The notes under the pieces were generated by a model. The model was not told the DNA's origin. It did not search any database and was given only the letters and a program-made list of their open reading frames with translations. This document shows positions 14,364 through 24,038 of a stretch of 64,000 nt of DNA, piece after piece. The stretch is from NCBI RefSeq assembly GCF_002994045.1, contig NZ_MQUC01000003.1:1278501-1342500 (forward strand), written 5' to 3'. This stretch comes from Nonlabens agnitus (GTDB lineage Bacteria; Bacteroidota; Bacteroidia; Flavobacteriales; Flavobacteriaceae). How positions within the stretch are numbered: position 1 is the stretch's first letter; each line of letters begins with the position of its first letter. Position numbers and translations under genes: made by a program.

Positions 14364-14824
14364 TAAAATCAGCTGTTTCTTCCTATTTTCATGAAAGTAG
14401 ACTTAAGTCTACCCTTGTAAAAATTTCGGTTCTGCTTAGTATATTACTCTGTTCATGTTCTTCAGACTTCAATAGTGATCTGTTAATTGGTTACTGGCAA
14501 GTGAGTCATACAACAACTAAAAATCCAATCTCTGTATTTGATGATGGCTCAATAGATAAAGCGTTTGTCCGGAGTTATAAAGCGATAGAATTTGAAGATG
14601 GAACTACCCTCAAGTTGATAGGAAGAATAGGTTACAGTTCTAAAGTATGTGAATATACTTCCGAGAAAAATTATGTTACAATTACCAGTGACAGCGAAAT
14701 ATTAGATAAATCTAACATTCTCGAATTTAAAATTCTAGAAATAACTGAGGATGAATTAGTTGTAGGACAAGCAAGTGAAAAGTTTTTTAATCTAACAAAG
14801 GCAGAGTTTACAAAAATTCAATAA
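14360..14824 (+). CDS. Lipoprotein of unknown function between mutA and mutB
   Basis: Not recognised. A 154-residue protein with a hydrophobic segment ending in lipobox ILLCSCSSD (about residue 32), so an exported lipoprotein; the N-terminus before it (MIKSAVSSYFHESRLKS) is rather long. The body is small, beta-rich and resembles other lipocalin-like lipoproteins (LLIGYWQVSHTTT). It overlaps mutA by four bases and mutB begins directly after its stop, so all three are one operon. The gene is more AT-rich than mutA and mutB and has no known link to the mutase, so it looks like an insertion into the operon. Confidence 0.65.
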   Translation: MIKSAVSSYFHESRLKSTLVKISVLLSILLCSCSSDFNSDLLIGYWQVSHTTTKNPISVFDDGSIDKAFVRSYKAIEFEDGTTLKLIGRIGYSSKVCEYTSEKNYVTITSDSEILDKSNILEFKILEITEDELVVGQASEKFFNLTKAEFTKIQ

Positions 14825-16954
14825 ATGAGAAGAAAAAACATTTCAAACATAACAGCAGATTTCACAGCTCTTGATAATGGGAATGCAACGCAAACTCAAG
14901 AACACTACGAGACGTCCGAAGGTATCTCGCTCAAAAAGCAGTATTCTAAAGAAGACCTCAAAGATCTAGAGCATCTTGATTTTGTAGCAGGAATAGCTCC
15001 CAACCTACGTGGACCCTATTCCACTATGTACGTGCGCCGGCCATGGACCATAAGACAATACGCTGGTTTTTCCAGCGCGACAGAATCCAACGCCTTTTAT
15101 AGAAGAAATCTTGCTGCAGGACAAAAGGGACTTTCGGTAGCTTTTGATCTGGCCACTCATCGCGGCTATGACAGCGATCATGAGCGTGTAGAAGGTGATG
15201 TCGGGAAAGCTGGTGTTGCAATCGATAGCGTTGAGGATATGAAGATCCTTTTTGATCAAATTCCGCTGGACCAAATGTCCGTTTCCATGACCATGAACGG
15301 TGCCGTGTTGCCCATTATGGCATTTTACATCGTTGCGGCCATGGAACAAGGTGTGGATATCGCTTCGTTGAGCGGTACGATTCAGAATGATATCCTTAAG
15401 GAATTTATGGTGCGTAATACCTACATCTATCCGCCTACGCCTAGCATGCAGATCATCTCTGATATATTTGAGTATACTAGTAAGAACATGCCTAAATTCA
15501 ACTCGATCTCGATCTCGGGTTACCATATGTATGAAGCTGGCGCGACCAGCGATATTGAGTTGGCATATACGCTGGCAGATGGTTTGGAATATGTGCGCAA
15601 AGGACTGGAAGCAGGCATGGACATAGACACTTTTGCTCCTAGACTATCTTTTTTCTGGGCCATTGGGATGAACCATTTTATGGAAATCGCCAAAATGCGC
15701 GCCGCCAGAATGCTATGGGCAAAAATGATCAAACAATTCAATCCTAAAAATGCCAAATCACTTGCCTTAAGAACGCATTGTCAAACATCAGGCTGGTCGT
15801 TAACGGAACAAGACCCATTTAATAATGTGGCTAGAACTACCATCGAGGCGGCTGCGGCAGCTTTTGGCGGGACACAAAGTCTTCATACCAATGCGTTGGA
15901 TGAGGCGATTGCGTTGCCAACCGACTTCAGCGCACGTATCGCGAGAAACACACAAATTTACCTACAAGAAGAAACGGGAATTACCAAAACCGTAGATCCA
16001 TGGGCTGGCTCCTACTATGTAGAGTCTTTAACAGATCAAATCGCCCATAAAGCCTGGGAACTTATAGAGGAAGTTGAAGAGCTAGGCGGCATGACCAAAG
16101 CCATTGAAGCCGGTATCCCAAAAATGCGTATTGAGGAAGCCGCTGCAAAAAAGCAGGCGCGCATCGATTCCAACATAGATGTGATCGTGGGCGTGAACAA
16201 ATACCCAAGTCCAGATGAAGATCTTATAGACACGCTGGAAGTGGACAATGCGGCCGTAAGAATTGAGCAAATCGACCGATTGAAAAAGATCAAGGCAGAT
16301 CGCAACGATGATAAAGTGAATAAAGCATTGGAAGCTTTAACCGCTTGCGCAAAAACTGGAGAAGGTAACCTACTGGAACTCGCCGTTAACGCCGCTAAGG
16401 AGCGCGCTACCTTGGGTGAGATTTCCTATTCTTTGGAGAAGGAATTTGGCCGTTACCGTGCCCAGATCAAGAGCGTTCAAGGTGTGTATAAAAAAGAGAT
16501 TATGGATGATCCCGCTTTCGCGAAAGCGCAACAATTAGCAGACGCCTTTGCAAAAAAAGAAGGTCGTAGACCACGCATCATGATCGCAAAAATGGGTCAG
16601 GACGGTCACGATCGTGGCGCCAAGGTGGTCGCTACTGGCTATGCCGATGTAGGTTTTGACGTGGACATAGGACCGTTGTTCCAAACGCCAACCGAAGCTG
16701 CCAAACAAGCCGTGGAAAATGATGTCCACATCCTAGGCATTTCATCGCTGGCAGCCGGTCACAAGACATTGGTGCCGCAAGTGTTGGAACATCTTAAAAA
16801 ATACGGCCGCGAGGACATCATGATCATCGTGGGCGGCGTGATACCGCGCAAGGACTACCAGTTCTTGTTTGATGCCGGCGTGGCAGCTGTCTTTGGACCC
16901 GGAACAAAAATCAGTGAGGCCGCGATCGATATTTTGACGCTGTTAGATAACTAA
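14825..16954 (+). CDS. mutB: Methylmalonyl-CoA mutase, large (B12-binding) subunit
   Basis: A 709-residue subunit with the catalytic TIM barrel ([59 protein letters not shown]) and the C-terminal cobalamin domain with DGHDRG (DxHxxG, His about residue 595) and [19 protein letters not shown]. It isomerises methylmalonyl-CoA and succinyl-CoA with adenosylcobalamin. A palindrome copy at 16513-16528 encodes AFAKA in the linker before the B12 domain ([16 protein letters not shown]), where homologues have a similar stretch, so length is unchanged. Immediately downstream is an AT-rich HEPN-like gene. Confidence 0.97.
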   Translation: MRRKNISNITADFTALDNGNATQTQEHYETSEGISLKKQYSKEDLKDLEHLDFVAGIAPNLRGPYSTMYVRRPWTIRQYAGFSSATESNAFYRRNLAAGQKGLSVAFDLATHRGYDSDHERVEGDVGKAGVAIDSVEDMKILFDQIPLDQMSVSMTMNGAVLPIMAFYIVAAMEQGVDIASLSGTIQNDILKEFMVRNTYIYPPTPSMQIISDIFEYTSKNMPKFNSISISGYHMYEAGATSDIELAYTLADGLEYVRKGLEAGMDIDTFAPRLSFFWAIGMNHFMEIAKMRAARMLWAKMIKQFNPKNAKSLALRTHCQTSGWSLTEQDPFNNVARTTIEAAAAAFGGTQSLHTNALDEAIALPTDFSARIARNTQIYLQEETGITKTVDPWAGSYYVESLTDQIAHKAWELIEEVEELGGMTKAIEAGIPKMRIEEAAAKKQARIDSNIDVIVGVNKYPSPDEDLIDTLEVDNAAVRIEQIDRLKKIKADRNDDKVNKALEALTACAKTGEGNLLELAVNAAKERATLGEISYSLEKEFGRYRAQIKSVQGVYKKEIMDDPAFAKAQQLADAFAKKEGRRPRIMIAKMGQDGHDRGAKVVATGYADVGFDVDIGPLFQTPTEAAKQAVENDVHILGISSLAAGHKTLVPQVLEHLKKYGREDIMIIVGGVIPRKDYQFLFDAGVAAVFGPGTKISEAAIDILTLLDN
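16513..16528. repeat. Dispersed palindrome inside mutB
   Basis: Perfect 16-bp core, read as AFAKA in the linker between the catalytic and cobalamin domains. Confidence 0.95.
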
Positions 16955-16958
16955 AAAA

Positions 16959-17609
16959 ATGGTAAATGATTTCGAGAAAATATTTAGTTTCTTTTCAGAA
17001 TATCAATTACTGATACAGGATTTTTTACTTGACAAGTCGCAAGAAATTGATTTTCCCGTTGTAAATACAAAGATTTCTAATAAGAATGTTAGCTCGATAA
17101 TTTCTAAAATTGAAGAGTCTCAAAAATATGGGATTATCTTTTCCAATATATTGCAATCGTCATTATTAATTTCCGTATTCAGTTTTTATGAAGTTGAATT
17201 GATGAAAATATGTGATACACACGCAAGTAGGACCAATTCAAATTTTTCGGTAAAGGATTTAAAAGGTCATAGCGATTTTGAAAAAATTAAAATGTTCTTA
17301 ACTAAACAATGCAAGTTGATTATCACAAATCCTGCATATCAATGGGACTTTATAAATTCTCTGAAAACAGTCAGAAATTGCTTAGTACATAATAATGGTA
17401 AGTGTTTGAAGACTTCAAAAACTTATAGGGTTATCTTACAACTTCATAATAAAAATGAAGAATACTTTGATTCTTTTGGATTGCACCCTGAAACCTACGG
17501 TGATAAAACAGAATTCATTATTGATCCGCAACTATATTTGATCTCAGATTTAATCGATGCTTGCAAATCTTCCTTAATTAAGATTAGCGAAGACATTTAT
17601 TCTAGATGA
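16959..17609 (+). CDS. Hypothetical protein with HEPN-like R-x4-H motif
   Basis: Not recognised as a named family. A 216-residue, helix-rich, soluble protein. At about residues 139-144 it has V-RNCLVH-NNGK in the sequence context (FINSLKTVRNCLVHNNGK) typical of HEPN-superfamily proteins, whose R-x4-6-H motif is the RNase centre. It begins four bases after mutB and ends directly against the convergent gene at 17610, and is strikingly AT-rich compared with mutB, which suggests recent insertion. Possible roles are a defence or toxin RNase, or an inactive HEPN scaffold; the sequence alone does not decide. Confidence 0.6.
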   Translation: MVNDFEKIFSFFSEYQLLIQDFLLDKSQEIDFPVVNTKISNKNVSSIISKIEESQKYGIIFSNILQSSLLISVFSFYEVELMKICDTHASRTNSNFSVKDLKGHSDFEKIKMFLTKQCKLIITNPAYQWDFINSLKTVRNCLVHNNGKCLKTSKTYRVILQLHNKNEEYFDSFGLHPETYGDKTEFIIDPQLYLISDLIDACKSSLIKISEDIYSR

Positions 17610-18398
17610 TTAATTATTGTTTCTATGTTCTCTACGGGCTTTACGAGCAGCTTTCTTTTTGAGAAAATAAAGCTTTCGCTTTTCCTTAATGCTTAAATCA
17701 TCGCGATCACGGCTCTGTAATTCCATGATTTCCTGATCGTAAGAGGTTGTACTATCCATACTGTTGTAGTCTCTCACATTGAACCTGAAACCTATGGCGA
17801 GATTGAAATAATTACCAACATTAAAATGATCGCCCAAGGCTGGAGCGGTTTCAATTTTATAGAAGACTTTTTCATAGCTAGGACTCAAGTAAACAGATAT
17901 GCCGTTGCTCAGTGCATATTCTGTGCTCGTGGTAAGTCGCAGTAGATTCCCTGTATCCCTAAAGGTGCCGCCACCTTGCTCAAATCCTTGTTTATTCTTA
18001 TTCTGACTGTAACCGTAGCCTAGATCTGCGGTAAAATTCCAATCATCATTGAGTACATAATCATAACCTGCAAATAGGTAGGCATTGAACTTTGTGGCTC
18101 TATCGAACTGCCCTATTTCCTGAACATCCTTGACATCAAAATAATCCTGAGTCAAGGCGCCACCTACATAGATATTTTTATACACATCACTTTGTAGTCT
18201 AATCCCAAAACCAGTACCACTGGCAAGTCCATTGCCTACGAAGTTATCACCACTAGGAAAAGCTCTTTGAAGGTAGATGTCTGCAGCAAAAACTCGATCT
18301 GGAATCTGAATAGCTAGTCGGCTTTCATCTTCTTGAGCAAATGCTATGCTGCTAATTAAAACAATACATGCTAGAACGACTTTAGTAATTGATCTCAT
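17610..18398 (-). CDS. Outer-membrane beta-barrel-like protein
   Basis: A 262-residue protein with signal peptide MRSITKVVLACIVLISSIAF-AQ. The body alternates polar and hydrophobic residues with repeated aromatic-ended strands (FNAYLFAGYDYVLNDDWNFT, DLGYGYSQNK, YFNLAIGFRFNVRDYN), as in outer-membrane beta-barrels; a charged, Lys/Arg-rich tail follows the last strand (KRKLYFLKKKAARKARRE), which is unusual for such proteins. Function unknown. Its start overlaps the end of the upstream lipoprotein gene by 17 bases, so the two are probably co-expressed partners. Confidence 0.7.
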   Translation of the reverse strand: MRSITKVVLACIVLISSIAFAQEDESRLAIQIPDRVFAADIYLQRAFPSGDNFVGNGLASGTGFGIRLQSDVYKNIYVGGALTQDYFDVKDVQEIGQFDRATKFNAYLFAGYDYVLNDDWNFTADLGYGYSQNKNKQGFEQGGGTFRDTGNLLRLTTSTEYALSNGISVYLSPSYEKVFYKIETAPALGDHFNVGNYFNLAIGFRFNVRDYNSMDSTTSYDQEIMELQSRDRDDLSIKEKRKLYFLKKKAARKARREHRNNN

Positions 18399-19089
18399 AG
18401 CGCTCTGTTGGATCGTTGATAGTCAATTCTTGAATAGTTTCAGTACCTGCCTCATCAGTAAGTGAAATGGTGATGATAGAAGGATAAAAAGCTTGAAACT
18501 CAAAGTTGCCATCATCTGGTGTTTCATTTATTCTCGTAAAGATCTGATTGAAAAAGCCGCAGTTTCCATCTAATAGGAATTCGCCATTTTTAAAAACTTC
18601 TGAACAGGATAAATCAAAATAATTGACCCGCAATTCAAAAACATCTGTGGCTCCAGAAGTATTTACAAAATCCAACTCAACCTCTGCAACATCCTTAACC
18701 GTAATTAATGGGATGTTGAGCGTCAAGTCGTCATTAAAACTCTCGATTCCAGTAGCTACACTAAAAATGTTTTGACCATCGCGATACACATTGACAAAAT
18801 ATTCATTTGAAGTATCAAACAACAGCAGAAAATCTGTTTCTCCATTATTGTCAGTGACGCCTCTACCTAGCAAAAAGTCCCTACTAGGCTCTGAAAACTT
18901 ACTTATACTTGAAACAAAAGGATTGAACTCGAAGGTTCTAAAATTAGTCACTTCTACTACCGCATCATTAATGGGATTGCCTTGAGCATCAACAATTCTG
19001 GTTTTAAAGAAAGCTCTCTTATCATCATCCAGTCGTGCCTCACAAGACAATAACAAAATGGGAATAAGTAAAAGAATAAGTTTTTTCAT
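18382..19089 (-). CDS. Lipoprotein with carboxypeptidase-regulatory-like domain
   Basis: A 235-residue lipoprotein: signal peptide MKKLILLLIPILLLSC, then an Ig-like fold of the carboxypeptidase regulatory type (FFKTRIVDAQGNPINDAVVE, VTDNNGETDFLLLFDTS) and a second beta-rich part. The start at 19089 is chosen over an in-frame ATG 36 bases upstream because it places the signal peptide first. Likely on the outer membrane, perhaps with the barrel protein encoded downstream in an overlapping gene. No enzymatic motif is seen. Confidence 0.7.
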   Translation of the reverse strand: MKKLILLLIPILLLSCEARLDDDKRAFFKTRIVDAQGNPINDAVVEVTNFRTFEFNPFVSSISKFSEPSRDFLLGRGVTDNNGETDFLLLFDTSNEYFVNVYRDGQNIFSVATGIESFNDDLTLNIPLITVKDVAEVELDFVNTSGATDVFELRVNYFDLSCSEVFKNGEFLLDGNCGFFNQIFTRINETPDDGNFEFQAFYPSIITISLTDEAGTETIQELTINDPTERYEINY

Positions 19090-19227
19090 GGGCTGGCTTT
19101 TTATTCTAGATGCAAAACTTACCATAAGGTTGCGTACTCATCAAATATTAATAATTAACTTGATGAAGATTAGATTGGTGGACTGAAAGGCCATCGCTCC
19201 TCATCGACTATTCTAAAAATAGATCTC

Positions 19228-19767
19228 ATGAAATCCTTATTCCTTTTTCTAAGCACTTTAATTATGACCGCACCTATAATGATTTACGACTTCAATAATG
19301 AAAATGGGCTGGGCAATTGGCGCATTGAGGACGACCGTGTTATGGGCGGTATCTCTCAAGGTAAAGTGGAGTTGACTGAAGATGGTCACGCCAGATTTTA
19401 TGGTAATGTTACCGTTGAAAGTAATGGCGGGTTTAGCTCTGTACAAAATAACTCACTGGACATCAAAGTGAATCCTGACCAAATCGCAAAAATCAAAGTT
19501 AAAGGCGACGGCAATACCTATCAGTTTAGAATCCAGCATTCCAACAACGCGAGAGAAAGCTACATTAAAGAATTTGAAACCAATGGCGAGTGGCAAACTA
19601 TTGAGATCAAGCTAAATGAAATGAAACCTACCTATAGAGGTAGGAATCTAAACATGCCCAACTTTAACCACGATCAAATCAAACACGCGAGATTCTTGAT
19701 TGCCACAAAAAAAGTGGATCAAAAATTTGAATTGTTAATCGACTGTATTGAGTTGATCGATGCCTAA
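19228..19767 (+). CDS. CIA30-family protein
   Basis: A 179-residue exported protein: hydrophobic N-terminus MKSLFLFLSTLIMTAPIM, then the CIA30 (NDUFAF1-like) jelly-roll domain: IYDFNNENGLGNWRIEDDRV, MGGISQGKVEL, FYGNVTVESNGGFSSVQ, YQFRIQHSNNARESYIKEF and the end LLIDCIELIDA. In bacteria these proteins are carbohydrate-binding-like modules without a proven link to respiratory complex I. Single gene, ending tail-to-tail with the DUF6503 gene (4-base overlap). Confidence 0.85.
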   Translation: MKSLFLFLSTLIMTAPIMIYDFNNENGLGNWRIEDDRVMGGISQGKVELTEDGHARFYGNVTVESNGGFSSVQNNSLDIKVNPDQIAKIKVKGDGNTYQFRIQHSNNARESYIKEFETNGEWQTIEIKLNEMKPTYRGRNLNMPNFNHDQIKHARFLIATKKVDQKFELLIDCIELIDA

Positions 19768-20495
19768 TCCACAATCGTGTCAGTGGCAAGATATTTATCA
19801 TTCTTGTTGTAGTACCATTTGCGCACCTTAGGCATTTTGATGCCGTTGGTTTTGTACTCTTCAGATAGTAAAATGTACTCACCAGATTTTGGATCCTTGA
19901 CTCTAGGCTCCTTTTGTTTGTAGAATTGATAAGCTTCCATGCGATACGTTTCTGGGTCAAAATAAAAGAACCAAATATCGCTGCCCACGCTAGGATCATA
20001 ATCTGCGCGCAGTACTAGATATTCCTTTTCCTTCCACATTTTACGCTCCACTTCATAGGAGATTACAGTGCCTTTATCCTTTAATTTCATGGGCAAGCCG
20101 TAAAGGTATGTGTAGTAATCACGCATAAAAACGGCACGTTTAAAATCTTCCTTTCCCATTACAAAAGTGGTGTCCATTTGCGATAGATCCATCTTTGCTG
20201 CGGTCACGACGCTGTCTTTAAGCACGGTATATTCATTGACGATATCACCACGTTTGGAAACCAATTCAAAACTTTTTGCCGGCAAATTGATCTTGATGTT
20301 ACTGGTACGGTCCTCCATATCTGGTGATGTGGTCAGTATCTCCAGACTGTCTGCAAATCGCGACCAGTTTCCTTTGGGATCGTGGTACGCAATCGCTTTT
20401 TCCAACAACTGTGGTCCTGTTAATTGTGGTGGTGTTTGTTGTGAGTTCGCTTTCGCGAAAGCGATACAAACCATAATCAAGTAACTATATTTCAT
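19764..20495 (-). CDS. DUF6503-type exported protein
   Basis: A 243-residue protein with a signal peptide, MKYSYLIMVCIAFAKANSQ, and a LolA-like outer-membrane-lipoprotein-sorting fold: LLEKAIAYHDPKGNWSRF, SFELVSKRGD, YYTYLYGLPMKLKDKG, FFYFDPETYRMEAYQFYK, KVRKWYYNKNDKYLATDTI. This is the flavobacterial DUF6503 type, function unknown. The start at 20495 is preferred over longer in-frame options because it gives the signal peptide. As in the DUF2147 gene, the end of the signal peptide is a palindrome copy (core 20448-20463), read as AFAKA and followed by NSQ. Confidence 0.8.
   Translation of the reverse strand: MKYSYLIMVCIAFAKANSQQTPPQLTGPQLLEKAIAYHDPKGNWSRFADSLEILTTSPDMEDRTSNIKINLPAKSFELVSKRGDIVNEYTVLKDSVVTAAKMDLSQMDTTFVMGKEDFKRAVFMRDYYTYLYGLPMKLKDKGTVISYEVERKMWKEKEYLVLRADYDPSVGSDIWFFYFDPETYRMEAYQFYKQKEPRVKDPKSGEYILLSEEYKTNGIKMPKVRKWYYNKNDKYLATDTIVD
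20446..20464. repeat. Dispersed palindrome inside a signal-peptide coding region
   Basis: Perfect core at 20448-20463. On the minus strand it encodes AFAKA at the end of the DUF6503-type signal peptide. Confidence 0.95.
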
Positions 20496-20584
20496 AAATT
20501 CTGCATATTTGAAGCACACTGCGCGTTTGATCTGAAGAAACGTCAATGAGATATCGGAATTATTTGAAACCAAAAATATGCCAA

Positions 20585-21397
20585 ATGATGACAGCTAGAA
20601 TCTTTAAAATCAGTTTTTTGCTTCTTTTCATTGCTGCGAGCTTTACCGCTTGTGATGAAAATCCAAATGCCGAAATGGTTGAAAATGTGGATATGTTTCC
20701 AATGGTAGAACCTGAACAGGAAGCCATTGAGATAACTGATCGTAAATTGATCACCAATGGTAGGATAGAATTTGAAACCAACGATATTTCACAGACCAGA
20801 AACAACATCATCACGGCCGTCAATAAACATCGTGGCTATATTGCTGCAGATGAGGAATCCAGCTCTACCGGCCGTAAAACCAACACCATCACCGTACGCG
20901 TTCCCTCAAAAAACTTTGACAACTTACTGGCAGATGCCACTGCTGGCGTGGACCGATTGGACTACAAAACCATTAACGTAAAGGATGTCACTGAAGAATT
21001 TCTGGATATCGAGGCTCGTTTAAAAACCAAAAAAGAACTGGAAGAGCGTTATCTGGAAATCCTCGAACAAGCCAAAAATGTAACCGATATTCTAGAAATT
21101 GAAAGGCAAATCGCCGTTCTTAGATCTGATATTGAAAGTTTTGAAGGACGCTTAAAGTATCTGGAAAATCAGGTCTCCTACTCGACCCTTCATATTTCGT
21201 TTTATGAATCCACTCCAGAATTGAGCTACAACAAAAACCGATTTTCTGAGAGTTTTGCTAATGGTTGGGACAATCTGGTGTGGTTCTTCATTGGGTTGAT
21301 CAACATCTGGCCCTTTATCATTGTTTTGATTGCGCTAGTGATCCTTTTTAGATATTTGCGCAGGAGAAGAAAAATACGTAAAAGATTGCGTGACTAG
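20585..21397 (+). CDS. DUF4349 lipoprotein with coiled coil and C-terminal membrane helix
   Basis: About 270 residues. Lipoprotein signal ([22 protein letters not shown]), then the DUF4349 domain: [70 protein letters not shown] long coiled coil follows ([40 protein letters not shown]), then a membrane helix (about residues 230-255) and a basic tail [15 protein letters not shown]. Start taken at the ATG pair 20585/20588, since upstream codons would bury the signal. Role unknown; the layout suggests a protein spanning the periplasm. Overlaps the convergent ferredoxin gene by four bases. Confidence 0.85.
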   Translation: MMTARIFKISFLLLFIAASFTACDENPNAEMVENVDMFPMVEPEQEAIEITDRKLITNGRIEFETNDISQTRNNIITAVNKHRGYIAADEESSSTGRKTNTITVRVPSKNFDNLLADATAGVDRLDYKTINVKDVTEEFLDIEARLKTKKELEERYLEILEQAKNVTDILEIERQIAVLRSDIESFEGRLKYLENQVSYSTLHISFYESTPELSYNKNRFSESFANGWDNLVWFFIGLINIWPFIIVLIALVILFRYLRRRRKIRKRLRD

Positions 21398-21744
21398 CTT
21401 TTGTGCATGAAGGCTTGCTTGGTTCTAAGCGTGGCTTCATCTTCAACTACATCCTCATCAGGAACGCAGCAATCCACGGGACACACGGCAGCACACTGTG
21501 GCTCTTCATGAAAACCTACACACTCGGTACACTTATCAGGTACGATATAATAGAACTCATCGCTCACAGGCTCTTGGGTCTCGTTGGCATCCACTTCCTT
21601 GCCAGATGGCAAGACCACGTTGCCATCCAGATCAGTTCCATCTGCATATCGCCAGTCATCTGCAGCCTCATAGATTGCCGTGTTGGGGCATTCTGGTTCG
21701 CAGGCTCCGCAATTGATACATTCGTCTGTGATGATGATCGCCAT
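21394..21744 (-). CDS. 4Fe-4S dicluster ferredoxin
   Basis: A 116-residue ferredoxin. The first cluster motif [12 protein letters not shown] lies at residues 9-20; the second is [20 protein letters not shown], with a long insertion between the second and third Cys as in the YfhL/VcFd type. An acidic stretch separates them. It acts as a small cytoplasmic electron carrier. Start MAIIITDEC at 21744 is the family start; upstream in-frame sequence reads back into the divergent reductase gene and is rejected. The two genes share a 37-base divergent region. Confidence 0.93.
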   Translation of the reverse strand: MAIIITDECINCGACEPECPNTAIYEAADDWRYADGTDLDGNVVLPSGKEVDANETQEPVSDEFYYIVPDKCTECVGFHEEPQCAAVCPVDCCVPDEDVVEDEATLRTKQAFMHKS

Positions 21745-21756
21745 AGCTGTTTTCTT

Positions 21757-21764
21757 TACTTTTG
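21757..21764 (+). promoter_or_regulatory. Candidate -7 element for the acyl-CoA reductase gene
   Basis: TACTTTTG fits TAnnTTTG and lies 17 bases before the TTG start at 21782, within the 37-base divergent region next to the ferredoxin start. Confidence 0.4.
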
Positions 21765-21781
21765 TGCAAAAATAAGATTCA

Positions 21782-22900
21782 TTGCCTGTTAAGCCAATTA
21801 ATACCTCGTTAAATGATAGGGTTTCCGCTTTCGCGAAAGCGGGAAAAATTCTATCCCAGTACCTAGCATCAGACCACAGTGCCATCGACATCGATGAGGA
21901 CTTGTGGGCCATTACCATTAACCAAACCCTAACGCTCGCCGAGCAGAAAAATTCCTGGTTTACACGTGACAATCTGCTGTTTGCGCTGGAACAATGGTCT
22001 CAAGCCTTAACGGTTGAGCATCTCAACAATTGGTTGGAGCCTTATCACCTGGAGCATGTAGAGCCTAAAAAAGTTGCGGTCATCGCTGCGGGAAATATTC
22101 CTTTAGTGGGATTTCATGATGTGCTTTGTATCATTTTGACGGGCCATTTTGCACAAATCAAAACCAGCAGCAACGATGATGTGCTGTTGCCGTTAATCTT
22201 GAAACTAGCCAGCGCAGATGTACCGGCACTGGAAGAATCTTTTGACTTTACTGAAGATCGCCTGACCGATTTTGATGCGGTCATCGCCACTGGCAGTAAC
22301 AATACAGCTCGATATTTTGAGCATTACTTTGGTAAGAAGCCTAACATCATACGCAAGAATCGCAATTCTATTGCCATACTCACTGGAGATGAAACCCACG
22401 ATGAACTGGTCGCGTTGAGTGATGATGTGTTTTTATTTTTTGGATTGGGATGTCGCAGTGTAAGTCACATTAAGGTGCCGGAGAATTACAATTTTGACGC
22501 CTTTTTCAAGGCCATGTATGAAAAACGAGAGTTAATCAACTACATCAAGTACTCCAACAATTATGATTATAATAAAGCGGTTTATTTGATGAGCGAGTTC
22601 AAATTATTGGACAACGAGTTCCTGATCATCAAGGAAGAAACCGAAAGCTACGCCTCACCTATTGCGTCGCTTGGGTACAGCTCTTATGCTACCAACGATG
22701 ACTTGGTGGCAGAAATCACTGCTCATGCAGAAGATTTGCAATGCGTGGTTGCCAATCAAAAAGTGCAGCAGACACTAGAACCATCTTTAAAAGCTATGGC
22801 GGCACCACAGTTGGTTGATTTTGGAGAAACCCAAAAACCTGGACTAGCTGATTATGCAGATGGTGTGGACACGATACATTTTCTGTTGACATTATCTTAA
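21782..22900 (+). CDS. Acyl-CoA reductase (LuxC family)
   Basis: A 372-residue member of the LuxC-type acyl-CoA reductases, NAD(P)H enzymes that reduce activated fatty acids to aldehydes. Seen: [78 protein letters not shown] (with the candidate catalytic Cys in GLGCRS) and the C-terminal part ending TIHFLLTLS. Start TTG at 21782 is taken because no in-frame ATG occurs before the conserved part. A palindrome copy (21826-21841) encodes AFAKAG close to the N-terminus. In flavobacteria this gene is commonly next to the ferredoxin and serC, as here. Confidence 0.88.
   Translation: MPVKPINTSLNDRVSAFAKAGKILSQYLASDHSAIDIDEDLWAITINQTLTLAEQKNSWFTRDNLLFALEQWSQALTVEHLNNWLEPYHLEHVEPKKVAVIAAGNIPLVGFHDVLCIILTGHFAQIKTSSNDDVLLPLILKLASADVPALEESFDFTEDRLTDFDAVIATGSNNTARYFEHYFGKKPNIIRKNRNSIAILTGDETHDELVALSDDVFLFFGLGCRSVSHIKVPENYNFDAFFKAMYEKRELINYIKYSNNYDYNKAVYLMSEFKLLDNEFLIIKEETESYASPIASLGYSSYATNDDLVAEITAHAEDLQCVVANQKVQQTLEPSLKAMAAPQLVDFGETQKPGLADYADGVDTIHFLLTLS
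21826..21841. repeat. Dispersed palindrome inside the LuxC-like gene
   Basis: Perfect core, extended symmetrically by C/G to 18 bp. Encodes AFAKA near residue 16-20. Confidence 0.95.
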
Positions 22901-22970
22901 AAACTTATCGCTTTCATAACATAGTTAAAAGGGCATTTTTGCACCTTTGTGTAAACCTAAATCCTAGTAT

Positions 22971-24032
22971 ATGCTTAAGTATAATTTTAGCGCTGGTCCA
23001 TGCGTGCTACCACAAGAAGTTCTCAAAAAAGCAGCTGATGCGATCCTCAACTTCAACGATTTAAGTATTCTGGAGATTTCTCACCGCAGCAAGGATTTTA
23101 TCGCTGTGATGGATAAAGCACAAGCACTGGCACTAGAACATTTAGGATTGACTGGTAAAGGATATTCAGCTTTGTATTTAGGTGGTGGCGCCAGCATGCA
23201 ATTCCTTATGGTAGCCTATAACTTATTGGAAAAAAAGGCCGCTTATTTGAACACGGGAACTTGGTCTGATAAAGCGATCAAAGAAGCTAAGATGTTTGGT
23301 GAAGTAAATGTGGTGGCCTCATCAAAAGATGACAATTACAATCATATTCCAAAAGGATATACCGTACCTGACGATGTGGATTACTTTCACTTCCAAACCA
23401 ACAATACCATTTTCGGAACACAACTACATGAAACGCCTGATGTAAACGTACCGTTGGTTTGTGACATGAGTAGTGATATCATGTCTCGCCAGCGCGATTT
23501 TGAAAAATACGATTTGATCTATGCCGGTGCCCAGAAAAATATGGGACCAGCTGGTACCACACTTGTGGTGGTTAAAGATGAAATTCTTGGAAAGGTTTCC
23601 AGACAAATTCCTTCCATGCTCAACTATAAAGTTCATATTGAGAAGGAATCTATGTTCAATACGCCACCTGTATTTCCTATCTATGCCACGATGTTGACAC
23701 TGGAGTGGTTGAAAGATAATGGAGGCATTGATTGGATTGAAAAAATCAATGACCAGAAGGCAGAAATGGTCTATAGCGAGATTGATAGAAACCCCTTGTT
23801 TAAAGGATTTGTAATCAACAAAGAAGATCGTTCTAAAATGAACGCTACCTTTTCCCTGCATGATGAATCACTTGCAGAGCGTTTCAATGCCATGGTAAAA
23901 GAAGCTGGAATCAACGGTTTGAATGGTCACAGATCTGTAGGTGGCTACCGCGCCAGCATGTACAATGCCTTAAGTGTGGAAAGTGTACAGACCTTAGTAG
24001 ATACCATGAAAGAACTGGAACGTACGGCTTAA
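22971..24032 (+). CDS. serC: 3-phosphoserine/phosphohydroxythreonine aminotransferase
   Basis: A 353-residue class V PLP aminotransferase of the SerC type. It makes 3-phosphoserine from 3-phosphohydroxypyruvate and glutamate, the second step of serine synthesis. Motifs: NFSAGPCVLPQEVL start, GGGASMQFLMVAYNLL, CDMSSDIMSR and the PLP lysine in YAGAQKNMGPAGTT (about residue 188), then GHRSVGGYRASMYNAL. SerA follows on the same strand with a small reading frame between, so this is the serine operon. Confidence 0.97.
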   Translation: MLKYNFSAGPCVLPQEVLKKAADAILNFNDLSILEISHRSKDFIAVMDKAQALALEHLGLTGKGYSALYLGGGASMQFLMVAYNLLEKKAAYLNTGTWSDKAIKEAKMFGEVNVVASSKDDNYNHIPKGYTVPDDVDYFHFQTNNTIFGTQLHETPDVNVPLVCDMSSDIMSRQRDFEKYDLIYAGAQKNMGPAGTTLVVVKDEILGKVSRQIPSMLNYKVHIEKESMFNTPPVFPIYATMLTLEWLKDNGGIDWIEKINDQKAEMVYSEIDRNPLFKGFVINKEDRSKMNATFSLHDESLAERFNAMVKEAGINGLNGHRSVGGYRASMYNALSVESVQTLVDTMKELERTA

Positions 24033-24038
24033 TGAATT

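Noticed and set aside
15005..15526. 173-codon antisense reading frame within mutB
   Set aside because: Lies wholly inside the conserved catalytic barrel of mutB and has a His/Arg-rich shadow composition.
21745..21972. N-terminal extension of the ferredoxin
   Set aside because: It would read back through the divergent reductase gene; the family starts at MAIIITDEC.
23424..23861. 145-codon antisense reading frame within serC
   Set aside because: Shadow of the conserved serC sequence, with no start context or family pattern.
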